A stretch of DNA of 64,000 bases. Source: Simmondsia chinensis (taxonomy: Eukaryota > Streptophyta > Magnoliopsida > Caryophyllales > Simmondsiaceae). This document shows, one piece after another, positions 1 to 10,226 of the stretch. The notes below the pieces were generated by a model. It searched no databases and was not told where the DNA came from. It was given only the letters and a program-made list of their open reading frames with translations. The stretch covers positions 18,361,036-18,425,035 of the forward strand of contig JAGTTD010000012.1 of NCBI GenBank assembly GCA_018398585.1. The letters run 5' to 3'. A program made the position numbers and the translations under genes. Positions within the stretch are counted from its first letter, which is position 1. Each line of letters opens with the position of its first letter.

Positions 1-208
1 GTTTCACCCTTTTTTTATTTTTTATGGTAAAATTTATCCCATGAATTTTTGGATTTCATAAAAAAAAATTTTATTCAACTCTTTACGACTACCTTTTGTA
101 CCTCTAGGGTAGCCTACAAAGACATACACTTATGTTCTAGACTCCAACTTGTCCGGGTTCTTTTCCAACACATGTGTTGGACATCCCCAAATGCGAAGAT
201 ATCCTATT

Positions 209-490
209 CTAGGCTTGCCCCAATCCACAATTCCACAAGTGTTTAGGAACCGACTTCGTAGGAACCAAATTAAGAACAGAAGCTATAGTTTCCAAGGCAT
301 AACCGAAAAACGAGATCGGAAAACTAACATGACTCATCATGGACCTTACCATCTCCATCAACGCTATATTTCTCCTTTCCGCAATGCCATTCTGCTGTGG
401 TATATCCGGTGTAGAAAGCTGAGATCTAATCTCGCTTGTAGTTAGGAAATATAGAAACTCTCCTGAAAGGTACCCACCAGCTCGATCCAA
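209..490 (-). pseudogene. Copia A integrase core fragment
   Basis: A 93-codon open stretch carries the C-terminal half of a Copia integrase core: SGEFLYFL, then RSQLSTPDIPQQNG, then ERRN with the catalytic glutamate, and the alpha-helical MVRSMMSH segment. It aligns by eye with the homologous stretch of element D near 59.4-59.6 kb. Upstream integrase sequence (about 490-820) continues on the same strand in other frames and with stops. It cannot encode a functional enzyme. Integrase normally joins the cDNA to host DNA in the nucleus. Confidence 0.75.
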
Positions 491-818
491 TCAAAGTGAT
501 TTGATTTGTTTACCCTCTGATTCTCGACTTTAGCTTTAAACTCCCTGAACTTTTCAAAAGAGTCCGACTACTATCTTATCAAGTAAACATAACCATACCT
601 TGAGTAATCATCACTAAAGGTGATGAAATACTCAAAGAATCCTCTCGCCTGAACATTCATTAGTCCACATACATCTGTGTGAACCAGTCAAGCAAGTTAT
701 CGAATCTATTGCCTTTACTCTTAAACACAGATTTAGTCATCTTTCTTTCTATGCAGGATTCATAGACTAGTAAGGACTTCAAGTCTAAAGATTCAATTAA
801 TCCTTCATTTATTAGTCT

Positions 819-1314
819 TTAGATCCTACTAGAATTAACATGACCAAGGTGATGGTGCCATTTGAAGGCATCATCAATTTCAAGTTTTTTTCTTTTGAGA
901 GGTACACTTAGTCTAGTAGTGTTAGATTCAAACATGCAATCTGTAGAGTTGTGATCAGGCATTAAAATAAACAAACCATTGACAACTGTATCTTTGAAAA
1001 TAAACAGTATGCCAAATGACAAAATCAATTCTAAAACTAATAGAATATCCATCATCAACTACTTGTGACACATAAATCAAATTCCTACTTAATGCAGGTA
1101 CATAAAGATAATTCTTTAATATTAAAACTCTACTCCTAAAAACTAAGACAATGTCTCCCACTCCTAAGGCTAAAACGCACCTCCCGTCTCCTACAGTTAG
1201 GTGCAGCGCTTCATCTTGTAGCTTCCTGGTCAGCCTAAGTCCCTGCAATATATTGCAGACATGGTCAGTTAAACCTGAATCCATACACCAAGAACCTGGT
1301 GGAATCTCAACCAC
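819..1314 (-). pseudogene. Copia A protease and GAG-pre-integrase fragment
   Basis: Two overlapping frames carry the aspartic protease start, GSWCMDSGLTDHVCN with the catalytic DSG triad, and the typical downstream strand LYVPALSRNLIYVSQ. After a frameshift near 1000 comes the GAG-pre-integrase motif WHHHLGHVNSSRI. The tryptophan three residues before the active-site Asp is intact here, whereas elements C and D have a UAG at this codon. The shift between the two frames and further stops make it a pseudogene. The Copia protease would normally cleave the gag-pol polyprotein. Confidence 0.75.
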
Positions 1315-1379
1315 ACATGACTCAATCAGATAAGATATCTCCCTACCTTGTTTGGATGGTTTCTTTGTCTTAGTAGGAA

Positions 1380-2223
1380 GACTTGCTAAGTATTCCGGTC
1401 AGTTTCTCTTCCAATGGCCTTTCTTTTTCATTGGCTTAGTTGCTACACTAGCAGCTTTGCCCTTGCTCTTCTTCATTCAAGACTTTTTCTTAGATGGTTT
1501 CCTGTTCTCCGTCTAGGGTGCTTGGGTTAAGTGGATAGTCCTCTTAGTTGTCATTACCCTCTCAGTTACTTACAGCCCATTCATTCATTTAGGCAATGAA
1601 TAATCCTTATTATTCATTATATAATTCAACCTAAACTGAGTGAAGAACTCTGCCAAGGAGCCAAGTATCATGTCCTGCTGAGATTGACCAGCAATCTTAA
1701 CATCAAGGAATTCCAATTCATTTAGATAAGCTATCATTTTTAAAACATGTTCCTAAAATGGGCTTCCTTCAAGCATTTTCATCAACATGAGCTTTCTCAT
1801 AAGCTCCTGTCGTGCTACTCTATCTTGTCCACCGAACATTTTCTTAAGATGTTCTTTCATTATCGTTGTCATCTTCATCTTAAGCATCTGATTCTTGAGA
1901 ACGTTAGACAAGGAAGCCAAGATATAACACCAGGGTTAAATCATTGAACTTAATCTAGCAGTCATAACATTCCTTGGTAGCAGCAGTTGCATTATAGCAA
2001 GCACTGGAGGATAGGGTTCAGTTAACACAAATTTATGTCCCTCGTGGATTTGCATAATATCTAGGTTCATTTTACAGTTTGAGCAATTCGGTCCAGTAAG
2101 GAGGTTATCCTTCAGTATGGAATGCAATACACCAACAGTCATTATGATTACATTTAAAAGATGTAAATAAACCATACGAATTATGCATCTAACTATGAAG
2201 TTATTTTTTTCAAAATATAGCAA
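1380..2223 (-). pseudogene. Copia A gag (nucleocapsid) remnant
   Basis: The 5' part (2223-1936) resembles the start of Copia gag, with HSILKDNLLTGPN and MNLDIMQIHEGHKFVL, matching the corresponding block of element C (HSILMDNALTGPK...). A degraded zinc-knuckle tail reading KKKGHWKRN then a stop lies near 1385-1440. Between them the frame is interrupted several times. Gag normally forms the virus-like particle around the element RNA. No intact frame remains. Confidence 0.65.
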
Positions 2224-3028
2224 TCATTATTAATTATGTATCCACTACACCTATTATAACAAAAGCAATGATGATCCAAACTATCCACTCGTTACTCCTT
2301 GTCTGCGAGGCCGCAACAAGCTTAGATCGATTGAGAATGTTTCTTTATTATTATATTTTCTTGTAAACTCTGTGCTAAATATCAATAATTTACCATTCTT
2401 TCCTTAGTCTCTAAAATAGAACATTACAGATCCTCGGAAAGGCTAATATAGTATTTTAGTCAAGTCTAAATAATTACTTTAACATCCATACTAGGTCTCA
2501 AAATACTCCACGTTGGCGCGGTCACATTCGATTGCTTGAACTTCAGTTCATTGTAACAGAATTCTAACTCTGTATTCTCCAAATCAACGTCCTCCTCGAG
2601 GAATAATGCAGACCCACTATACTGTTAGACCAGTAATGGAGACCATAAGTTTTCAATCTTTGAACCTCGCTCCCAATTGATTTTTAAAACAAATTAGTGG
2701 AACTGATTTACCTTAAGTTACTTCGTAACCTAATTAAAATACTATGAAAAGAATAATTAAATTACTATGCTAATCCAATTAGGACTATCCAAATTATTCA
2801 CTTCTAGCAATTATGTCATTAAAACTCCTTTTAATAACAATTTAAGTCAAGGTAAGACTCCAATTATTTTCTATAACTCCTTTTTTTTTTTTAAATATTG
2901 ATTATTATAATCCCTTTTAGAATCTAATTCTAAAAATAATAAAAGGACTTTTTTTATTGTCTGATGTCAGCTGCCGACGTCAGCAGGTTTGGTAAATTTT
3001 TTTATTTTTTTTTTCTGATTTAAAATAA

Positions 3029-3326
3029 AGGGTCATTTATACTAAAGGTTCCTGTACTTTATCCATTATGTCAATTTAGTCCCTATAAAATTCCAAATGT
3101 GTCATTTTAGTCATTAGAGAAAATTTTATGTAAGTTTTTAATGAAAATTTTCATGTTTTGGCCACGAATTGGGTTGAATTGAGTAAACAGATGAGTATAT
3201 AATAAGTTGCGTGTATCTAACATAATTTTTCCTTTCAATATTACAACATTAACTTAACTTAAAATTAACCAAAGAACTAAATTGATACAATGTACAAAGT
3301 ACATTGACCTTTAGCGTAAATAACCC
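3029..3326. mobile_element. MITE with about 35-bp terminal inverted repeats inside the Copia A leader
   Basis: The left end begins AGGGTCATTTATACTAAAGG; the complement of the right end begins GGGTTATTTACGCTAAAGG. Both continue into a similar TGTACTTTRT stretch. Flanks are taaaataa (3021-3028) and tagaataa (3327-3334), an imperfect 8-bp target duplication. It has no coding capacity. An 8 or 9-bp duplication suits an hAT or Mutator-type non-autonomous element; I cannot decide between them. Confidence 0.65.
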
Positions 3327-3663
3327 TAGAATAATTTTGTGTATTTTAATTGACTATAATCTTATTATATGAATTAATTTTTTCTAATCTAATTAGATAA
3401 GTATACGAAGAATTTAACCTATCATGAAAATCCAATTTTCACAACCATAAACCAAAACCTAAGCAAACATTGATGAATACATTCATTTTAATTGAATTTT
3501 AAACAATTTAAACAATCAATTAAACATATAACAACTTATACAAATATATTAAGCAATGATTACATTATACTTTTACATGATCCCATCATAAATTTGTAAT
3601 TAAACCGAGTTTTTCAATTATGTCAATCAATGACCTCGTTTACATCATGAATAATAAGAGTCT

Positions 3664-3676
3664 GGCACTAATACCA
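3664..3676 (-). other. Primer binding site of Copia A
   Basis: On the minus strand this reads TGGTATTAGTGCC, a decayed version of the initiator-Met tRNA primer site TGGTATCAGAGC of plant Copia elements. It lies 2 bp inside the LTR end and fixes the LTR boundary at 3679 and the element's orientation. Confidence 0.75.
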
Positions 3677-3678
3677 AT

Positions 3679-5753
3679 TGTTGGGCGGGTAATTTTAATT
3701 TCATAAACTATAATAGCATACAACGTTCATATATAGCGCAACATAATCCGGATTTAAAATTCTCCAATTTTAAATACATACAAGCTTTGACTCTAATTTG
3801 ACATAACAATGTATAGCATAGATGACATACTCGGAAAAAATAATTAAATACGAATATAAAAGTATATGTTGAGATCTTCTCCGCAATTCCTTTATTAGTA
3901 CCGAACGAGTGGGTATCGTAAAATCAAGCAATTCTTAAAACAATTTTAAGAATTAATTGGAAAGAGATAATCTCCTTTTTAATTCTCTAATTAATTGGGA
4001 GAAAATCGAGCGAGTTGAATTAAACCTGATTGAGCCAAGCACCCCTATTTATAGAAGTTTGAAAACCTTACTAATTCTATTTGAATTATAAAATAAAACG
4101 TAAAATTGAATTTTTAATTAGGATAAAATACCTTAAAAAAAGCTTAAATCCATGCGCTGCCTTCTTATTCTACATGCAGGGTGCCCATTGGTCCGCGCCG
4201 TATGGTGTGGATTGGTGAGGCTAGCAAGCCCTAGGCCCCAATTGGAAGAGATTTTCTCCTTTTTAATTCTTTAACGAATTGGGAGAAAACCAAACAAATT
4301 GAATTAAACCTTAATGAGCTAGGCACTCGTATTTATAGAAGTCTCAAAACATGAATAAGTCTATTTAAGATAAAAAAATAAAAGGTACAATTATATTTTC
4401 ATTATGATAAAAGACCTTTAAAAAAACGCTTAAATCCATGTGCTGCCTTCTTATTCACCACCTTGCTATTGGTCAGCGCCATTTGGTGTGGATCTGTGAG
4501 GCTAGTAGACCCTAGTGCATGATACATGTCATGCGCTGGTTGGCCGGGGGGGAGGGGACACGGATCGTCCCCCCTTGACCAATTTACTCGCGCTATTTTA
4601 ACCGTTTTACCCTTTTTATTTTTAAAAGTTTTTCTTGTAAAATTTATCACATAAATTTCTGGGTTTAATAAAAAAAAATAAATAAATAATTTTATTCAAC
4701 TTTTTGAATAAAATAATTCATCCTATGAATTCTCTTCATTTCTGTAGGTGCATAATTTAGAGGTTTGTGTAGAGACCTAAGAGACAATTTATTTTTAGCT
4801 CCAAACGAGTCAACTCTAATTATCATCTTATGATAATAATTCTTACCATTTAATAAATTTAATTCCACTAAATAAGTTTTACTGCATTCTAAAAATAAAT
4901 ATATTTACTCGTTAATTTTTCCGTAATAGTTTACTCACAATTGACCCTTCTAATAAATGTCCATGAGAAAAATAACTTAAATTACTATTGTTATTCTTTC
5001 TCACTTTTCCTTCATAGTTCCCAACTCGCCCTTTTCAAATAATTTACTAATAGAGATAAATACTTCTGTACCAATTCTAAACATCCAACATAAGGAATGC
5101 TCTGGCCAAAATCTCTGGAATCAATTGGAATACTTGCGAATTAACTAAAGGGACATTCCACATGGTAGATTCCTAGTAAAATATCCGTTCTCGCCACATT
5201 TCATGCAATTGCCCATCGAAATTAAGATCCCGGTTAGATATATTAATTTCATCCTTTTAGTGAATCAAAGCAATTAGCATTCCATGTACGACTTCGGACT
5301 ATTTCCTGGATTAAGAGTCATTGTACAAATAAAATATATGAGTCGCCCACTTCAGATAATAGTACAGAAACGAGCAAATCACATGGTCCAATTCAGTGTA
5401 ACAATCTAATTGTAATACACCAACATAACATTCTGGATCACTATCCACATAACCGAAACAAGTTATCTAAATGTCATGTTATATTCTTAGCAGACAAGCA
5501 GCCCAAACTTATCGCTAACTACAAACTAATTATTAAATATCATTCTTATTTGTTATTTAGTCCATTTGTGGCAATCTCATTATCCACTAAAAATAGATAT
5601 CCCAAATATTATTTAAGGACTTTGTCCATCTCATGGTACGTGCTGTGAAAGAAAACAACATCACATGCATAAAGACTAGTAAATGAATAGACGATAATAT
5701 ATAACTTTTATTAACTAATAAAATGTTTACTTAAATTAGGTTTCATAGGACAC
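3679..5753 (-). repeat. 5' LTR of Copia A (about 2.07 kb)
   Basis: Plus-strand reading begins TGTTGGGCGG next to the primer binding site and is homologous along most of its length to the LTRs of B, D and F (for example the block around 4770 with gtgtagagacctaagagacaa, and around 5170 with aactaaagggaca). The outer end near 5753 (ggacacca) is placed from similarity to the other LTR ends (ggacatt...caaca) and is uncertain by some tens of bases. Transcription would run on the minus strand. It contains a 285-bp tandem duplication carrying the core promoter. Confidence 0.75.
3955..4517 (-). repeat. Tandem duplication (period 285 bp) of the Copia A promoter region
   Basis: Unit 1 is 3955-4239 and unit 2 is 4240 to about 4517, both starting aattgg. 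Each contains, on the minus strand, the TATA string CTATAAATA (plus-strand tatttatag at 4046-4054 and 4330-4338) and the block cttaaatccatg...gctgccttcttatt. The units have diverged by many substitutions, so the duplication is not recent. LTRs B, D and F have a single copy. Confidence 0.75.
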
Positions 5754-6532
5754 CAGCTCTAAGAGTTTTGACATAAGATACCAAAGCAATAAAAATTTTA
5801 AAACCTAAGAGTACCTCATTCTATATGTTAAAATGTCAGGAAACACAGGTGATAAATAATCAAACCTTAGGATACCTAAGTCTTAAGTTCTCTTGTATAA
5901 AATAAAAGAAGAAATATTTTCTACTAATTAAATAAATTTTTGTAAACTAATTGTATATGAAAATATTTGTTTACACCCCAAACTCAAGGAGTTGGAACAA
6001 CACTGTTTTAGGATAAGAGGACACATGTCTGCCATGTGGGCCTATCCTTGAGGCGTACTTTGCCTTTAGATACAGAAATAGCGGTGTCTCGAGCTAGTTA
6101 CCTTATGAGTTAAAATCCCTTAGGAAATAATAGCCTCTCAAAATGACTGATGGGGAAAAGGGGGCTTGGGCTCGAGGAATCTCCCAGAAAGCTAGAGGAA
6201 AAGCAGTTCTAAGGCTCGAGGCAATTACTTGGAGTGCGTCTCAGGAAGCATGGGCCTTAAGTATATCAAGACGAATGTTGGGCATTTACAAGAATCTAAG
6301 GCCAAAAAAAAATGGACATGGGGCTTTAAAAAGAGGCATGAGCACACGTTCTCAAGGCACAATCAATGCCCATTTAGCACAGAAAAGCGGAGTTGAGGTA
6401 GACGTGGAGTAGAGATCCCAGAATTTTAGAATGCAACAATAATTTTGTTTTTCTATAAAAAAAATAAAAACCTATTTTCGTTCTAAAGTGTCATGTTTAC
6501 ACCCTAATTTCGAGGGAGTAGGTGTTGGGAAT
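5754..6532. other. Unassigned interval between Copia A and LTR F
   Basis: No recognisable gene. The strings tgtttacacccc (near 5970) and tgtttacaccct (near 6494) bound a block of about 525 bp, which may be a relic element. A plus-strand 89-codon open stretch at 6143-6412 (rich in Ala, Gly, Lys, Arg) has no family I recognise. Its DNA faintly resembles repeat G near 37.86 kb (caaggcgattacctgaggc against cgaggcaattacttgga). I regard the open frame as chance. Confidence 0.4.
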
Positions 6533-7785
6533 ATTGTCCTGAAATTCAGATTTATTCTGTTAATATTACTTTATTAATGAATAAAATTGAAGTTCCAACT
6601 GTTTCCTTGTTAAATTTGTGTAAGCGAGCATTTATACTGCATGTGTTTTTCTCTTAAATATCGTCTATGAGATGGACAGAATCCTCAGGTTACATTTTAT
6701 ATGTTTGTTCTAAGTGGATAATGGGTGACCTCTGAAGTTAAGCGTGCTTAGGCGAGAGTAGTACTAAGATAGGTGACATCCTATGAAGTCCTCACCCCTC
6801 AGGTTGGGGGTATGCAGAGGCTACATACGTCGAACCCCGACACCCCCCCCCCCCCCCCCCCCCGGGGCAACCCTGCTTAGGCGGGAGCCTTTGGGGCACT
6901 GGGAATGTTGCTGATCTAAGTGAATAATGAGATTAAGCCACAAACAGACTTAGAAAAAATAGTATGGAATATTGTTTGAATAACTCGTAATTAATGATGA
7001 GATTGGGCTATTTGTCTGACTTGTCTTGGTCATGTGGATGGTGATCCAAAAGTATTGGGTTGGTGTGTTTAATAAGATTGATACTTTGAGTTGGACCATG
7101 TGAGTTTCTTACTTCTAGACTAATACCGGAGATGAGTAATTTATGTTGTATTATTTGAGCGACGACTTTAAATCCTGATAGTTTTCTGGACTTGTGTATA
7201 GAGCGTTAGTTACTTTGGTGTACTATAAGTAAGGTCTAAATGAATGACTGAATTCCCACGTACACTGGGTAGCGGCATGAAGTGTGACAAGGATCAGGTA
7301 TTCAATATTCAATCTACAATCTCTTATGAGGTATAGATGTCCCCTTAGTTGATTCGCGTGTATTTGAATAGTTCGAAATCTTTTCCCAAAGTATTCCAAG
7401 TGTTTGACATTTGAAATTTATACTATGAATATATTCAAGTATAAATAAATTATTCAGTGAAAGGGCATGTCGGTAACTAATGGAGACGCTGTGAGAAGGA
7501 TAATGGTAATAGTTATATTTATTCTTTGTCATGGACATCTAGTGGTGGGGTTGTTGTCATCAATACAGTCTATTTGAAAATATCGAATAAATGGTTTAAG
7601 TCTAAAGTGTAGTGAGATTTATTAGTGAAATTAAGCCCTATTAAATGGCAATTAAATTTTATCATGATATGATAATTAATTTAATCCATTTGGAACTAGA
7701 TTTAAATTGTCCCTGAGGTCACTGCACAAGCCTCTGTATTTATTGCCATTAGAAAAATATTAAAAAATTCATGAAATTAGTAAAT
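6533..7785 (+). repeat. LTR F, left part (Copia family of A/B/D, opposite orientation)
   Basis: Begins TGTTGGGAATATTGTCC and matches the reverse complement of LTRs B and D, for example tatagatgtccccttag (7331) and tgtccctgaggtc (7709). It is interrupted by a SINE at 6724-6915 and ends abruptly at 7785, where Copia E begins. The LTR continues at 19804, but the last 262 bp (7524-7785) are also present on that other side. Confidence 0.75.
6724..6915 (+). mobile_element. 5S-rRNA-headed SINE, 5'-truncated copy
   Basis: The head covers the 5S internal promoter: tctgaagttaagcgtgctta (box A region), ggcgagagtagtac (intermediate element) and aggtgacatcctatgaagtcc (degraded box C). It then passes into the Au-like body (caggttggggg, ctacatacgtc, 21 C residues at 6843-6863, ccctgcttaggcgggagcc, ggcactggga). 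Flanking repeats ctaagtggataatg (6710-6723) and ctaagtgaataatg (6916-6929) form a 14-bp target duplication with one mismatch. About 45 nt of the 5S head are missing compared with the copies at 15970 and 26725. Confidence 0.8.
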
Positions 7786-7995
7786 TTAAGGCCCAAAGAG
7801 CAACCTAAGAGGAGGGTGAATTAGGTTCTTTAGTGATAAATAAAAATTTAAATTTTATGAACCAAAAATTTTATTAAAAGTCAATCAATAAATATGAAAT
7901 GAAAAAGATAAAGGTAAGAATAAAAGCGATTCACAAAGATTTTTATAGTTGTTCACTTCCAAACCGGAAGCTAGTCTACTTCTCAAGTGACTACT
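7786..7995 (-). repeat. 3' LTR of Copia E, distal piece
   Basis: Nearly identical to the start of the 5' LTR at 18355 (aaggcccaaagagcaacctaagag against aaggcccaaaaagcaacctaagag), continuing through the aaccggaagctagtctacttctc block. It stops at 7995, where the Gypsy LTR begins. The expected terminal TG reads TT here. Confidence 0.75.
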
Positions 7996-8479
7996 TGTCA
8001 CGACCTTGACTTGTACTATGATGTGACATTGTCATGACATTGTCAAGGTTCCGTGTTTCCGTGTCCAGCGCTGTGTCCAGCGAGCCTGTGCCTGCTCAGG
8101 TTCTCTTGTCATAGCCAAGGGAGGTCTTGCCAGCCCATCATGCCAGCTCAACAGCTAGCGCATAGCCCGCCAATTTTGGGACAGGATAATAGTACAAATA
8201 ACACATTTTATTTTTGGATTTTTGCCTTGTAATTATCTAGATTATCTTTAGCTTTATTTTATTATTGTATTTATCTTATTTTAGAAGTTTCCTAGCCATT
8301 TTCTATAAGTAGGAGATGCAAGGTTGTAATCATTTTTATCCAATGAAAATATAAAAATCTTCTTCTTCTCATCTCGCTTTCTTCTTCTTCACTCTCATCT
8401 ATTTCTAATTTAAATCTCTCATCTAACTCTATCTTCTACACCAAGCCCTAATCAGAGTCACCATCGAAGGGTTACGACA
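7996..8479 (+). repeat. 5' LTR of the nested Gypsy element (484 bp)
   Basis: Starts TGTCACGACC and ends TTACGACA, so the ends form the short inverted repeat TGTC...GACA. The end is fixed by the primer site 2 bp downstream. A TATA-like CTATAAGTAGG lies at 8303-8313. The left flanking pentamer is ctact (7991-7995); its partner on the other side is lost with the 3' end. Confidence 0.85.
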
Positions 8480-8481
8480 TT

Positions 8482-8493
8482 TGGTATCAGAGC
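8482..8493 (+). other. Primer binding site of the Gypsy element
   Basis: TGGTATCAGAGC, complementary to the 3' end of initiator-methionine tRNA, 2 bp after the LTR end. The site is perfect. Confidence 0.9.
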
Positions 8494-8544
8494 TACGTTG
8501 TGATTATCAAGCTTGCCATAACACGAAACAAAGCCGTAGCAGCC

Positions 8545-9683
8545 ATGTCTTCATCGGAAGAAACCAACGAGTCCCAGGCACGTCTCACCCATATTGAAAG
8601 CAGGCTAGAGAGGTTAGATGCTTCATCCCATGAGCAGAGCAAGACCAATGAGACACTAAGATCGTCCATTGAGTCCTTGACTGAGACCGTCAACTGCTTG
8701 GTGAGAATCCAAGAAAAGAGGGCTAATGTTGTACCAGAGGTGGCGTAAGAAGGAAACCAAATGGGGGCTGATGGTTCAAGAAACTATGTGAGACTAGGTG
8801 GGCAGGGAATGATGCCACCCCCACCCCGGATGCCGGAGCCAAGGAGTGGGCCTGGAGTCCAAAACCACTCCATGGAGGAGGGAGATCATAGTCATCACAA
8901 TGGTAACTCATGAGCTTGGGCTTTGCATTACAACCCAAGGCTTGAGTTTCCAAGGTTTGATGGAAACAACCTGAGGGCATGGGTAAGGAAACGCTTTAAG
9001 TTCTTTCGGTGGTATCAAATGGCAACGGAGGAACGGGTGGACATTGCTACAGCCACATGCATGATCATGGGGACGTTTGGTTCCATGCCTTGGAACTTCA
9101 ACATCCACACATGACTTGGCACTTCTTCGTAGAAGAGTTGTGCAAGTGGTTTGCAGACAAATCACTTCAAGATGTAGTGGAGGAATTCAGTAAGGCTTCT
9201 CAAACAGGGACCGTAAAGGAATACCAGACCCATTTTTCTAAGCTTAAGGGTTGGATGCTCATTTATCATCCTTCCTCGAGTGAGGCATACTTTGTCTTAA
9301 GCTTTATGGGTGGATTGAAGCCCGCTATAAGAGCTGCTGTCAAGGCTAGTCACCCACCAGACCTAAGCTCTGCCTTTGAGCAGGCCAGGCTCCAAGAAAT
9401 GGCCATCACCGAGATCAAGAGTGCCACCGGGTTCAAGCAGGGACCGTATAAGGGGGCCGCGCTGACGTCCGGTGCCAAACCCGGGTCCCCATTCAGGTCG
9501 GGACAGGCCGTGTCATTCCAAAGTAACGCACACTCCCAGGCAACCGTGTCAAAGCCTGAGGTAGTAAAGAGTGGATCCGTGGTCTCTAATGGGACCTATC
9601 CTCATAAACGCAAGCCGGGCCAATGCTACAAGTGCCATGAACGGTACTTCCCTGGCCATGTTTGCAAAAATAAACAATTGTAA
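8545..9683 (+). pseudogene. Gypsy gag (capsid/nucleocapsid), frameshifted
   Basis: A probable start is the Met at 8545 (MSSSEETNESQARL), followed by a heptad-rich helix (LTHIESRLERLDA). A stop at 8746 is followed, in another frame, by a proline-rich linker and the capsid start PRLEFPRFDG near 8940. A further shift near 9040 leads into the long frame ending at 9683, with the retrotransposon-gag core (DVVEEFSKASQTGTVKEYQ, FVLSFMGGLKPAIR) and a zinc knuckle (CYKCHERYFPGHVC) at about 9622-9665. Gag would assemble particles in the cytoplasm. At least three lesions inactivate it. Confidence 0.8.
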
Positions 9684-9686
9684 AGC

Positions 9687-10226
9687 ATGGAAGGTCAAGA
9701 AGAGGTGGAAGATGAGTTGGAAGACATAGAGGAAGAGGCACCCCAAGAAGAAGGAGATGGTGTCATGGAAATTTCGTTGAACGCGTTATCCGGGCACATC
9801 ACCCACAACACCTTGCGATTGAAGGGCTTGATTAAGAAACATGCTGTCACCGTTTTGGTGGATAGTGGCAGCACCAATAGCTTTCTAGACGCGCAGGTAG
9901 TTCAGAAGCTGAGGTTGGACATGGTGCCCACGATAATCGTCACAGTGATAGTAGCAAACAGAGAGAGTTTAGGCACCTATAAAAAGTGTGCGCAGCTAAA
10001 ATGGAAGGTCCAGGGAACCGTGTTCACGGATGACTTAAGGGTTTTGGAGCTAAGGGGTAGTGACATGGTGCTTGGTGTTGACTGGCTACAGCGCTATGGG
10101 CCCGTCACCATTGACTTCACCAACTTAAAATTTTCGTGTGTCAAAAATGGAAAATCGGTACACTTACAAGGCACGGCTGAGCAGCATTGCAATCCATCTC
10201 CAAGAAAGGCATCAAGAAGTTTTTGA
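9687..10226 (+). pseudogene. Gypsy aspartic protease
   Basis: One 179-codon open stretch. After an acidic Glu-rich linker comes VTVLVDSGSTNSFLDAQVV, with the catalytic DSG and the Asn/Ser-Phe context of plant Gypsy proteases, then the flap and GSDMVLGVDWLQRYGPVTID near the end. The active site looks intact. The frame ends within the linker to reverse transcriptase and overlaps the RT frame by about 40 bases, so a frameshift separates the two. It would cleave the Gag-Pol polyprotein if made. Confidence 0.8.

Larger units (their letters stand above)
2224..3678 (-). other. Untranslated leader of Copia A
   Basis: AT-rich leader between the 5' LTR and gag. Positions about 2270-2690 are homologous to the leaders of B (two tandem copies), C and D; on the plus strand a recognisable shared string is ttagaccagtaatggaga near 2622. 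A 298-bp MITE has inserted at 3029-3326. I see no coding sequence. Confidence 0.6.
1..5753 (-). mobile_element. Decayed Ty1/Copia retrotransposon A (5' part; runs off the left edge)
   Basis: Read on the minus strand, the order is 5' LTR (5753-3679), primer binding site, leader, gag (about 2223), protease/pre-integrase (about 1314) and integrase (about 490), then the window ends. Protease-before-integrase order and the integrase string PQQNG place it in Copia. The reading frame is broken throughout. The LTR and leader are homologous to those of elements B, C and D in this window, so all four belong to one family. Reverse transcriptase and the 3' LTR must lie to the left of the window. A MITE sits in its leader. 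Confidence 0.8.

Noticed and set aside
6143..6412. 89-codon open frame as a small gene
   Set aside because: No recognisable domain, atypical composition, overlaps repeat-like sequence, and no promoter or splice context.
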